From Zoogloeaceae bacterium (GTDB lineage: Bacteria > Pseudomonadota > Gammaproteobacteria > Burkholderiales > Rhodocyclaceae), in contig JAISSL010000029.1 of assembly GCA_031273145.1 (NCBI GenBank), forward strand, positions 1-6,551: 6,551 nucleotides of DNA, given 5' to 3'. Positions 1 to 6,512 of this stretch are shown here, piece by piece; position 1 is the first letter of the stretch; every line of letters begins with the position of its first letter. Made by a program: the position numbers and the translations under genes. The notes below the pieces were generated by a model. That model ran no database searches and had not been told where the DNA came from. It worked only from the letters and a program-made list of their open reading frames with translations.

Positions 1-9
1 TATAATATC

Positions 10-237
10 ATGACGAGTAAATCTTCTGGTTCTGATTTCAGTTGGGAAAATTTTCTGAAAAAAGAATTACCCGCGAAAAATATGAAATTTGAAAGTCGTG
101 ATTTTGCTGTAATTTATACATACAAAAAGCCACAACACCTGCATATTGAAATTCTATTGGAATGTGGGGGAGCCGATATAGAAATCATCGAAAATGAAGA
201 TGAAACTCGATCTATAACATCTCATTATGATTGTTAA
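10..237 (+). CDS. Small hypothetical protein, AT-rich, possibly 5'-truncated by the window edge
   Basis: A 75-residue protein that I do not recognise. The N-terminal third is mixed and polar; the middle alternates hydrophobic and charged residues (FAVIYTY, HLHIEILLE), as expected for a small beta-rich fold; the C-terminal end is acidic (IEIIENEDE) and closes with HYDC. There is no signal peptide or membrane segment. The frame stays open upstream to base 1 and only nine bases precede the ATG, so no ribosome binding site can be judged and the real gene may begin outside the window. Bases 1-240 have about 32% G+C, far below the genes to the right, which suggests acquired DNA. Small acidic proteins of this kind are often immunity or antitoxin partners, but nothing here proves that. 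A real gene is more likely than not; function unknown. Confidence 0.5.
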   Translation: MTSKSSGSDFSWENFLKKELPAKNMKFESRDFAVIYTYKKPQHLHIEILLECGGADIEIIENEDETRSITSHYDC

Positions 238-270
238 TCACAGGAAAAAGGGAAGAGATTTGTACCACTT

Positions 271-356
271 CGTCATTCTGCGTCTTGCTTCGCGGCGTCG
301 CAGAATCCACTATGCGGGACGTTGGAAGCTGGATTCCCGTCTACTCGGAAATGATT
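271..356. repeat. Degenerate two-arm intergenic inverted repeat
   Basis: An 8-base perfect inverted repeat, ATTCTGCG at 275-282 and CGCAGAAT at 299-306, forms the left arm with a 16-base loop. A second block (CTGGATTCCCG, starting at 329) follows. AATCC at 304-308 pairs with GGATT at 331-335, and TCATT at 273-277 pairs with AATGA at 350-354, so the whole element can close as a larger imperfect dyad. The layout (GTCATTC...GAATCCA...TGGATTCCCG...AATGA) resembles the GTCATTCC/GGAATGAC palindromic intergenic repeats scattered through many beta- and gammaproteobacterial genomes. The right arm has lost pairing, so this looks like a decayed copy. No coding potential is evident here. Confidence 0.5.
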
Positions 357-390
357 GAGGGGAGATGCAAAGGCAGGACGCGGGCGGCAG

Positions 391-485
391 GTCTTGCAGA
401 CGGCATCCGCTGCCTCTACGGACAATCCAGAAATTCCACGCAATGAAAAAACAATTGCCGTCCGCAAGGACACGCAACCTGCGTC
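391..485. repeat. Inverted-repeat element downstream of gpmI, related to the element at 3460-3523
   Basis: GTCTTGCAGACGGC (391-404) faces GCCGTCCGCAAGGAC (458-472); one is the imperfect reverse complement of the other (one extra base, one mismatch), giving a long stem around about 53 bases. On the minus strand, which is the direction leaving gpmI, the order is GACGCAGGTTGCG (485-473), a small hairpin GTCC-TTGC-GGAC (471-460), then GGCAATTG and six T residues. The same block order recurs after the patatin gene. It starts about 25 bases beyond the gpmI stop codon, so it could act as the gpmI terminator, although the T-run sits about 8 bases after the hairpin, which is not canonical. The 272 bases between the small gene and gpmI hold this element, the repeat at 271-356 and nothing else I can support. 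Confidence 0.45.
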
Positions 486-509
486 CCGGCAAAAGCGCCG
501 CTCTCCCGC

Positions 510-2195
510 TTACATGTGCCGATGCGCGTGCGCTATAGGCTGCGCCGTACCAGATACATCCTCTATCTTCAGCAGGCTTTCCTGCCAGTCTGCGTGCTTT
601 TCCAGCCCAAGCAGATTGGCAATGGTGGCGGCAAGGTTGGCAAGTCCCGCGTGTTTTACGCGCTTTAACCCAAGATTCGGATAGCGCGAGCCGCCATCCA
701 GAATCAGCGGCACGGGATTCAGGGTATGCGCGGTTTTGGCTTTTGGCTCGCCTTTTGGATTCAGCAGGGGCTGTCCGGTTTTCCGGTCAAGTTCGTACAT
801 TTCATCCGCATTGCCGTGGTCGGCGGTAATGAGGGCGACGCCCTGCATCTGATGGACGGCCGGCAAAACGCGGGAAAGCGCCAGGTCGACCGATTCAATC
901 GCCAGCCGCGCCGCCTCAAAATTGCCGGTATGGCCTACCATGTCGCCATTGGCGAAGTTGCAGCGCAAAAAGCGATATTCCCAGCTTTGCAGGGATCGAA
1001 TCATCGCATCGGCAATTTCGGCGGCCTTCATCTCCGGTCGCTGCTCGAAGGGAACCGAATCACTGGGAATTTCCAACCAGGTCTCGCCAGTGAATTTGCC
1101 GGAACGGTTGCCGTTCCAGAAGTAGGTGACATGCCCGAATTTCTGCGTTTCCGAACAGGCAAACTGCGCGATGTTGGAACGGGAAAGCCATTCGCCCAAA
1201 GTGTTACAGATGGCGGGCGGCGGCACCAGAAAACGGCGAGGAATGGCCAGATCGCCATCGTATTGCAACATTCCCGCGTAGATAATTTCCGGGATGCGCT
1301 GCCGGGAGAAGGGAACCTCGCGCCCCTCAAAGGCGCAACTGATTTCAATGGCGCGGTCACCGCGAAAATTGAAGAACACGACGGCATCGCCATCCTGAAT
1401 GCGTCCGATCGGCTCGCCCTGCTCGCCAATCACGAACGGCGGAAGATTCTGGTCAGTAATGCCGGGATGCCGGTCGCGCATGGTTTGCACCGCTTCGGCG
1501 GCATTCCTGAACTGTTCGCCTTCGCCCAGCACATGCGTCTTCCAGCCAAGCTCGACCATCTTCCAGTCCGCTTCGTAGCGATCCATCGTGATAACCTGCC
1601 GTCCGCCGCCGGAAGCAATGCGCGCGTCGAAATTGGCATCGTTCAATTCCGCCAGAAAACGCTCGAAAGGCAGGAGATAATCCAGGGCGCTGGTCTCCGC
1701 AACATCGCGCCCATCAAGCAGAATATGAAGCCGCGCCCTCTTGACGCCTTCCCGCTTGGCCTGTCGCAACATGGCCTGCAAATGGTCAATGTGGCTGTGC
1801 ACGTTGCCGTCGGAAAAAAGGCCGATGCAGTGCAGGGTGGCGCAATCCCCGCTTGCCTGCTGGATGATGTCCCGCCAGCCCTGCCCCTGCCAGAGCGTGC
1901 CGGAAGCAATCGCCTCCGCCACCAGCAAAGCGCCCTGGGCATAGATTTGTCCCGCGCCCAGAGCGTTGTGCCCGACTTCGGAATTGCCCATGTCGTCATC
2001 GGAAGGCATCCCGACCGCCTTGCCGTGCGCGGCAAGCAGGGTATGCGGACAGTTTGTGAAAAGATTGTCGAGCGTCGGTTTGCGCGCGGCGGCAATGGCA
2101 TTGCCCGCATGGTTGGGCGAAATGCCGTAGCCATCCATGACGATCAGCACGACCGGGCCGGAAATACCGGAAAACTCGGAGAATTTCGACAACAT
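510..2195 (-). CDS. gpmI: 2,3-bisphosphoglycerate-independent phosphoglycerate mutase, plant-type long form
   Basis: Interconverts 3-phosphoglycerate and 2-phosphoglycerate in cytoplasmic glycolysis/gluconeogenesis through a phosphoserine intermediate on a two-metal (usually Mn) centre. Numbering from the ATG at 2195 (561 residues): metal-binding Asp21 in VLIVMDGYG; nucleophile Ser72 in DDDMGNSEVGHNALG; substrate-site HSH at 133-135 and DGRD at 161-164; FNFRGDRA around 276-282; metal-site motifs NGDMVGHTG (416-424) and ADHGNADEM (458-466). The motifs SETQKFGHVTYFWNGNRSG (348-366), PPFVIGE and AGMLQYDG match the plant/trypanosomatid branch, whose length (about 550-560) it also shares; classical bacterial GpmI is about 510. 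GTG (2243) and ATG (2231) starts exist in frame, but the promoter at 2252-2280 would place the transcript start at about 2245, and only the ATG at 2195 has a well-spaced AAAAGGG. Family certain; branch assignment by eye. Confidence 0.96.
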   Translation of the reverse strand: MLSKFSEFSGISGPVVLIVMDGYGISPNHAGNAIAAARKPTLDNLFTNCPHTLLAAHGKAVGMPSDDDMGNSEVGHNALGAGQIYAQGALLVAEAIASGTLWQGQGWRDIIQQASGDCATLHCIGLFSDGNVHSHIDHLQAMLRQAKREGVKRARLHILLDGRDVAETSALDYLLPFERFLAELNDANFDARIASGGGRQVITMDRYEADWKMVELGWKTHVLGEGEQFRNAAEAVQTMRDRHPGITDQNLPPFVIGEQGEPIGRIQDGDAVVFFNFRGDRAIEISCAFEGREVPFSRQRIPEIIYAGMLQYDGDLAIPRRFLVPPPAICNTLGEWLSRSNIAQFACSETQKFGHVTYFWNGNRSGKFTGETWLEIPSDSVPFEQRPEMKAAEIADAMIRSLQSWEYRFLRCNFANGDMVGHTGNFEAARLAIESVDLALSRVLPAVHQMQGVALITADHGNADEMYELDRKTGQPLLNPKGEPKAKTAHTLNPVPLILDGGSRYPNLGLKRVKHAGLANLAATIANLLGLEKHADWQESLLKIEDVSGTAQPIAHAHRHM

Positions 2196-2203
2196 TTTTA
2201 ACA

Positions 2204-2210
2204 CCCTTTT
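2204..2210 (-). promoter_or_regulatory. Ribosome binding site for gpmI
   Basis: On the minus strand AAAAGGG lies 8 bases before the ATG at 2195. The in-frame alternatives at 2231 (ATG) and 2243 (GTG) would sit within about 15 bases of the predicted transcript start and lack a well-placed purine-rich site, so this site decides the start. Confidence 0.55.
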
Positions 2211-2251
2211 GTAAATCGAATCAAATGACATCGAATTGAACACGGAAAAGA

Positions 2252-2280
2252 AGTATCCTTGTCGAATGGTCAGGCGTCAA
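2252..2280 (-). promoter_or_regulatory. Sigma70-type promoter for gpmI
   Basis: On the minus strand TTGACG (2280-2275; 5 of 6 to consensus) is followed after exactly 17 bases by GATACT (2257-2252; 4 of 6). The transcript would start near 2245, giving a leader of about 50 bases before the ATG at 2195. It sits in the spacer between the divergent gpmI and patatin genes. I could not find an equally good promoter for the patatin gene. Confidence 0.6.
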
Positions 2281-2336
2281 TGAAAAATCTTTGGCGCAAT
2301 TTCAGGATACGCGCAACCAGACAGATCGGACAACCC

Positions 2337-3455
2337 ATGAATGCAGAAGATACGGAAAAATCGGAAAAAGCGGCGACACGCTCAATCAACATAGGCTTGC
2401 AGGGCGGCGGCGCGCACGGCGCGTATAGCTGGGGCGTGCTGGATCGCCTGCTGGAAGACGAGCGGTATACGTTCGACGGCATCAGCGGCACCAGCGCCGG
2501 CGCAATGAATGCCGTGGTGTTGGCGGACGGCCTGCTGAAAGGCGGACGCGAAGGGGCGCGGCAGGCGCTGGCGGAATTCTGGCGCGGCATTGCCGATAGC
2601 GTGCCGCTTCATCTTTCCGTTTCCGTCCCGTCGTTTACCGGCGAAGAAAAGCTCGCGCTCCTGCCGACCACCAAGATGATGCTGAACTGGGCGCAGTATT
2701 TTTCGCCCTACCAGTTGAATCCCCTCAACTTCAATCCGTTGAAGAAGCTCCTGAAGGCGCGGATTGATTTCATGGGCTTGCGTATGTATAGCCCAGTGCG
2801 CCTGTTTCTCGCCGCCACGAACGCGAATACGGGCAAGCTCCGCCTGTTCCGCACCCAGGAAGTCAGCGAGAACGCGGTGCTGGCATCCGCCTGTCTGCCG
2901 ATGATGCACCAGACCATCGAAATTGACGGCGAACCCTACTGGGATGGCGGCTATGCCGCGAATCCGCCGGTTTTCCCGCTCTTCTACGAATGCCAGTCGC
3001 GGGACATCCTGTTGGTGCTGCTTGCGCCGCCGGCCTATGGCGGCGCGCCGAAAAAGGTAGAGGACATCCGCAACCGCGCCATGGAACTGGCGTTCAATAC
3101 CAGTCTGCTGCGCGAGATGCTGCTGTTTGCCAATATCGTGGCGTACAGCGAGGCGCGCGATCAGGAAATCGGCGAAAAGAAAAGCTGGCCGAGCAGCCTT
3201 CAGCGCGTTTTGGGGCGCGCCCTGCGCGAGCCGACGGATTTGGAGCGTTACACGCGGGAGACCCGCTTTCATCTGCTGGAATCGGATGATTTGCTGCACC
3301 GTTTCGGCAGCGCGACCAAGGTGGCCGCCGACTGGCCTTTCTTGAAGAAGCTGCACGATATTGGCTATCAGGCGGCTTCTGAATGGCTGGAAGAACACGG
3401 GGAACAGATCGGCAAGGAAAGTTCCTTCGATTTGATCGGACGCTTCGGGGTTTGA
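2337..3455 (+). CDS. Patatin-like phospholipase family protein (serine acyl hydrolase)
   Basis: A predicted cytoplasmic lipid acyl hydrolase using the patatin Ser-Asp dyad. All family landmarks are present: oxyanion-hole GGGAHG just after strand NIGLQ (about residues 23-28 from the ATG at 2337), nucleophile elbow GTSAG (Ser53), and the dyad Asp in WDGGYAANPP (Asp203; codon at 2943). The C-terminal part (RNRAMELAFNTSLLREM, then ATKVAADWPFLKKLHDIG and a terminal helical stretch) resembles the roughly 340-380-residue patatin proteins common in Alpha- and Betaproteobacteria, some annotated with a DUF3734-like tail. There is no signal peptide or membrane helix. The substrate cannot be read from sequence; lipid turnover is the conservative guess. 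The frame also has starts at 2280 (ATG) and 2259 (TTG); those would run into the gpmI promoter, and relatives usually begin 10-30 residues before the GGG motif, so 2337 is preferred, though its ribosome site (CGGA) is weak. Confidence 0.88.
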   Translation: MNAEDTEKSEKAATRSINIGLQGGGAHGAYSWGVLDRLLEDERYTFDGISGTSAGAMNAVVLADGLLKGGREGARQALAEFWRGIADSVPLHLSVSVPSFTGEEKLALLPTTKMMLNWAQYFSPYQLNPLNFNPLKKLLKARIDFMGLRMYSPVRLFLAATNANTGKLRLFRTQEVSENAVLASACLPMMHQTIEIDGEPYWDGGYAANPPVFPLFYECQSRDILLVLLAPPAYGGAPKKVEDIRNRAMELAFNTSLLREMLLFANIVAYSEARDQEIGEKKSWPSSLQRVLGRALREPTDLERYTRETRFHLLESDDLLHRFGSATKVAADWPFLKKLHDIGYQAASEWLEEHGEQIGKESSFDLIGRFGV

Positions 3456-3459
3456 GGCT

Positions 3460-3523
3460 GTCTTGCAGACGCAGGCTGCGCCTGGGCAATGTTTTTGCCG
3501 CCTGCAAGACTCGTCCGCAAGAC
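3460..3523. terminator. Cloverleaf-like inverted repeats between convergent patatin and leuA genes; probable bidirectional terminator
   Basis: A perfect 9-base outer stem, GTCTTGCAG (3460-3468) with CTGCAAGAC (3502-3510), encloses two smaller hairpins: CAGGC-tgc-GCCTG (3472-3484) and GGCAA...TTGCC (3485-3489 with 3495-3499). A further related unit, GTCCGCAAGAC, occupies 3513-3523 and touches the leuA stop codon. It fills nearly all of the 67 bases between the two stop codons, so a role in ending both transcripts is likely. For the plus strand five T residues (3492-3496) lie 7 bases after the first hairpin; this is not a textbook terminator. It shares GACGCAGG(C/T)TGCG and GGCAAT(T)GTTTTT blocks with 391-485, so it may equally be a dispersed repeat that has taken on this role. 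Confidence 0.5.
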
Positions 3524-5055
3524 TACAACTGCGGATTCAGTTTCTCCCGATGCGTTTGCAGCTTGTTTAAGGCGTTCAGGTATGCCTTGGCTGAGGCAAT
3601 TACAATGTCGGTATCCGCGCCCTGTCCGTTTACCACCCGATCCTCTCTTGCCAGACGAACCGTTACTTCCCCTTGCGCGTCCGTGCCAGTCGTTATCGCA
3701 TTGACCGAATACAAAAGCAGTTTCGCGCCGCTTTGCGCGATCTGCTCAATCGCCCGAAACGCGGCATCCACCGGGCCGGAACCATCCGCCTCGCCCGTCC
3801 GCTCTTCGCCTTCCACGCTCAAAATTATCCGCGCATGAGGCACTTCGCCCGTCTCGGAAGCAACCCGCGAATAATTGAGCCGATAGCATTCCTGTTCAGG
3901 CACTGCCTCCGAACACACCAGCGATTGCAGGTCTTCGTCAAAAATCTCGTGTTTTTTATCGGCGAGTTCCTTGAAGCGGGCAAACGCGCCATTCAACGCT
4001 TCTTCGCTCTCCAGCACGATGCCAAGCTCGGAGAGCCGCTTTTTGAAGGCATTGCGCCCGGAATGTTTGCCCAGCACGAGCTTGTTTTCTTTCCAGCCCA
4101 CATCTTCCGCCCGCATGATTTCGTAGGTTTCCCGATGTTTCAAAACGCCATCCTGATGAATCCCGGCTTCGTGCGCGAAAGCGTTTGCGCCGACAATCGC
4201 CTTGTTGGGCTGCACCGGATAGCCGGTAATCTGGGAGACCAGGCGGGAAGCCGGCACAATCTGGGTCGTATCCAGGGCAATCCCCACCGGAAAAATATCC
4301 GGGCGGGTACGAACCGCCATGACGATTTCTTCCAGCGCCGCATTGCCCGCCCGTTCGCCCAAGCCGTTGATCGTACATTCCACCTGTCGCGCCCCGGCTT
4401 CAATCGCCGCCAGCGAATTGGCAACCGCCAGGCCAAGGTCGTTATGGCAATGCACCGACCAGATGACCTTATCGGCATTGGGAACCCGCGCAAGCAACTG
4501 GGCAAGCGTATGGGAGAACTGGCGGGGCAGATTGTAGCCTACCGTATCCGGCACGTTGATCGTCGTCGCGCCCGCCTTGATGACCGCCTCGAAAACCCGG
4601 CAGAGAAAATCAAGGTCAGAGCGTCCCGCGTCTTCGGCGGAAAATTCCACGTCGTCCGTATGCTGCCGCGCCCAGCCGATCGCCTTGACCGCCTGTTCGA
4701 GCACCTCATCCGGCGTCATCCGCAGCTTTTTCTCCATGTGAATGGGACTGGTGGCAATGAACGTATGAATACGCTTTCGCGCCGCAGGAAGAACCGCTTC
4801 CCCGGCGCGTAAGATGTCGCTTTCATTGGCGCGCGCCAGAGAACAGATCGTGGATTCCCGGATATTTTCCGCAATCGCGCGAATGGCCTCAAAGTCGCCT
4901 GCCGAAGCGGCGGCAAATCCGGCTTCAATCACGTCGACCCGCATTTTTTCCAGTTGCCGCGCAATCCTCAGCTTTTCCTCCCGCGTCATGGAAGCGCCGG
5001 GGCTTTGCTCGCCATCGCGCAGGGTCGTATCGAACACTATCAGGGAAGGTTTCAT
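3523..5055 (-). CDS. leuA: 2-isopropylmalate synthase
   Basis: Condenses acetyl-CoA with 2-oxoisovalerate to 2-isopropylmalate, the first committed step of leucine synthesis. 510 residues from the ATG at 5055, the usual length of the short bacterial LeuA. The N-terminal TIM barrel (about residues 4-265) carries [12 protein letters not shown] with metal ligand Asp14, the HCHND motif with ligands His202 and His204, and NGLGERAGN with Asn238, positions that coincide with the E. coli enzyme. HEAGIHQDG (295-303) lies in the linker, and the C-terminal part (about 385-500) is the LeuA regulatory domain that binds leucine for feedback inhibition. An in-frame TTG directly before the ATG is rejected because AGGAG stands 7 bases before the ATG. 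leuA starts 21 bases after ispE and is probably its operon partner. No leader peptide with Leu codons is seen upstream, as expected for a downstream operon gene. Confidence 0.97.
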   Translation of the reverse strand: MKPSLIVFDTTLRDGEQSPGASMTREEKLRIARQLEKMRVDVIEAGFAAASAGDFEAIRAIAENIRESTICSLARANESDILRAGEAVLPAARKRIHTFIATSPIHMEKKLRMTPDEVLEQAVKAIGWARQHTDDVEFSAEDAGRSDLDFLCRVFEAVIKAGATTINVPDTVGYNLPRQFSHTLAQLLARVPNADKVIWSVHCHNDLGLAVANSLAAIEAGARQVECTINGLGERAGNAALEEIVMAVRTRPDIFPVGIALDTTQIVPASRLVSQITGYPVQPNKAIVGANAFAHEAGIHQDGVLKHRETYEIMRAEDVGWKENKLVLGKHSGRNAFKKRLSELGIVLESEEALNGAFARFKELADKKHEIFDEDLQSLVCSEAVPEQECYRLNYSRVASETGEVPHARIILSVEGEERTGEADGSGPVDAAFRAIEQIAQSGAKLLLYSVNAITTGTDAQGEVTVRLAREDRVVNGQGADTDIVIASAKAYLNALNKLQTHREKLNPQL

Positions 5056-5062
5056 CAAAAAA

Positions 5063-5067
5063 CTCCT
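5063..5067 (-). promoter_or_regulatory. Ribosome binding site for leuA
   Basis: A consensus AGGAG on the minus strand sits 7 bases before the ATG at 5055, inside the 21-base ispE-leuA gap. It fixes the start at the ATG rather than the adjacent TTG at 5058 and shows that leuA is translated independently despite the tight spacing. Confidence 0.8.
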
Positions 5068-5076
5068 GCAAAAAAA

Positions 5077-5925
5077 TCAGAACGTCAGCGGATGCCGGGA
5101 CAAACCTCGCGCAATCCGCCATTTCCAACCGGACGGAACCTCAGCCGCCAACGCGCGCACAGAGGCTTCATCCGGGCATTCGGCAAATACGGTAGCGCCG
5201 GAACCGCTCATGCGGCCTTTATCTTCGCCTACCCGCAGTCGAAGCCAGGCCAGATATTCGGCAATGGCAGGATACAGGGCTGTCGCAACGGGTTCAAGGT
5301 CATTTCTACCCGATTTCCAGTTCATTGCCTGTATTGGTGGGGTGTTGCGGCAAAGTTCGGGGGCGCGAAAAACCGCCGCCGTATCCGCTTCGACCGGGGG
5401 AAACAGCAACAGATACCAGGCGGGCGGCAAGGCAACCGGCGTCAACTGTTCGCCCACGCCTTCTGCAAACGCATTTTCTCCCAAGATGAACACCGGCACA
5501 TCCGCGCCCAGGGAGAGACCTAACGCCTGCAATTCCTGGCAGGAGAGGCCGGTCTGCCAGAGATGGTTCAGCGCCATCAGGGTCGTGGCGGCATCCGAAC
5601 TCCCGCCGCCCAGTCCGCCGCCGGTGGGCAACTGTTTTTCCAGCCAGATGGAAATGCCCCCTTGAGCGCCGGTTTTTTCCTGCAACAACCGCGCCGCGCG
5701 TAGCGCCAGATTTTTTTCCGCAGGCACGTTGGGCAGCGGCGTTTCCAGCACAATTGCGCCATCTTCACGCGGGGAAAAAATAAGGGTATCGGCAAAGTTA
5801 ATGAAACGAAACAGGGTTTGCAAAAGATGATAGCCATCCGGGCGACGGCCTGTCACATGCAGAAAAAGATTGAGTTTTGCGGGCGCGGGAAGCGGCTCGC
5901 CCCAGGCAGGCATCTTAAGCCTCAT
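5077..5925 (-). CDS. ispE: 4-diphosphocytidyl-2-C-methyl-D-erythritol kinase
   Basis: Phosphorylates CDP-methylerythritol at its 2-hydroxyl using ATP, the fourth step of the MEP route to isoprenoid precursors, in the cytoplasm. It belongs to the GHMP kinase superfamily. In the 282-residue protein: PAKLNLFLHVTGRRPDGYH (15-33) with the conserved Lys17; the glycine-rich ATP loop PTGGGLGGGSSDAA (100-113); GADVPVF (140-146) with catalytic Asp142; and the third GHMP motif MSGSGATVF (239-247). The ATG at 5925 is chosen over an in-frame TTG at 5937 because it makes an ATGA overlap with the lolB stop codon and has GGGA a few bases upstream. This predicts translational coupling to lolB. The lolB-ispE pair is a standard proteobacterial arrangement. 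The following gene is leuA, not the prs gene commonly found there. Confidence 0.97.
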   Translation of the reverse strand: MRLKMPAWGEPLPAPAKLNLFLHVTGRRPDGYHLLQTLFRFINFADTLIFSPREDGAIVLETPLPNVPAEKNLALRAARLLQEKTGAQGGISIWLEKQLPTGGGLGGGSSDAATTLMALNHLWQTGLSCQELQALGLSLGADVPVFILGENAFAEGVGEQLTPVALPPAWYLLLFPPVEADTAAVFRAPELCRNTPPIQAMNWKSGRNDLEPVATALYPAIAEYLAWLRLRVGEDKGRMSGSGATVFAECPDEASVRALAAEVPSGWKWRIARGLSRHPLTF

Positions 5926-6512
5926 GGCATTTCCCAACTCTTGATGACCAGTTTCAGCCGGAATTGCTCAAGGCTCGCCTCTAGCTGGCTTGGCAGGCGG
6001 TTAGCTTCTTCGGCGTAACGATAGACCAGCAGCCAGCCGGATTTCCGCGCGCGCCAGGGACGTTCCGCCGCGTCATATTCGACAATCGCGTCCTGACCGG
6101 GACGCGCCCGTACCCAATCCACCAACTCGGCAAGCGGCAGAGGAAAACCGATTCGCGCTTCCAGCGCCTGCGGGCTATCCTCAACGAATTCCTGCTTGCC
6201 GTCAAAGAGCGTAAAACGACCATCGGGCTGGCGGGTCAGGCGGGCGATGCCCCGTCCAAACGGGTCCGCAAACAGCCATTCATCCCGATCCGCCTGATGC
6301 CGCCAGGAAAGCCGCCCGGATACCTGTTTGGGCGCTTCCATTTTTTCTCCCGGATAGGTCAGGCTAAAACGCGCTTCCAGGGCAAAGGCTTCTCCTGCCA
6401 CTGTTTCAGCATCCATTGCCGGGGAAGAGGCGCTGAGGGACATCGTAGATAGGCTACAAGCAGAAAGGAAAACCGCCAGCAACAAACACGAAAAATGACC
6501 GGAAAACTTCAT
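5922..6512 (-). CDS. lolB: Outer-membrane lipoprotein insertion factor LolB
   Basis: LolB is itself a lipoprotein on the inner face of the outer membrane; it takes lipoproteins from the periplasmic carrier LolA and inserts them. The protein has 196 residues (E. coli about 207). It begins with a lipoprotein signal peptide: a weakly charged start (Lys2), hydrophobic core CLLLAVF, and lipobox LSAC, with Cys19 as the lipidated residue. Ser20 follows, with no Asp that would signal inner-membrane retention. The mature part shows the expected run of alternating strands (FSLTYPG, QVSGRLSWRH, EWLFADPFGRGIARL, GRFTLFDGKQEF, LPLAELVDWVRARPG), consistent with the open half-barrel. Sequence conservation in LolB is low, so the call depends also on position: directly before ispE with an ATGA overlap. 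Confidence 0.88.
   Translation of the reverse strand: MKFSGHFSCLLLAVFLSACSLSTMSLSASSPAMDAETVAGEAFALEARFSLTYPGEKMEAPKQVSGRLSWRHQADRDEWLFADPFGRGIARLTRQPDGRFTLFDGKQEFVEDSPQALEARIGFPLPLAELVDWVRARPGQDAIVEYDAAERPWRARKSGWLLVYRYAEEANRLPSQLEASLEQFRLKLVIKSWEMP

Noticed and set aside
1..6. TATAAT, a perfect -10 box, just before the ATG at 10
   Set aside because: It lies only 3 bases before the start codon, so transcription would begin inside the gene; the surrounding DNA is AT-rich and the frame is open through it.
391..485. CRISPR-like array from the repeated GTCTTGC units
   Set aside because: The units are short, spaced irregularly and inverted relative to each other; there is no regular repeat-spacer pattern.
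231..684. Short open frames across the 238-509 gap on both strands
   Set aside because: They cross the inverted repeats and run into gpmI, have Arg/Ser/Cys-rich composition, and show no ribosome site or recognisable domain.
726..2201. A 491-residue open frame on the plus strand opposite gpmI
   Set aside because: It is the antisense shadow of a GC-rich, strongly biased coding gene. Its product has no recognisable motif, and the minus-strand frame carries every conserved iPGM motif.
2337..3455. Patatin protein as an ExoU-like effector or an anti-phage (CapV-type) phospholipase
   Set aside because: No nucleotide cyclase partner, secretion signal or defence neighbour is present; the neighbours are housekeeping genes.
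3673..4812. A 379-residue open frame on the plus strand opposite leuA, and a similar 338-residue one (2382-3398, minus) opposite the patatin gene
   Set aside because: Both are low-complexity, Arg/His/Gln-rich antisense shadows of clearly real genes, with no family features.
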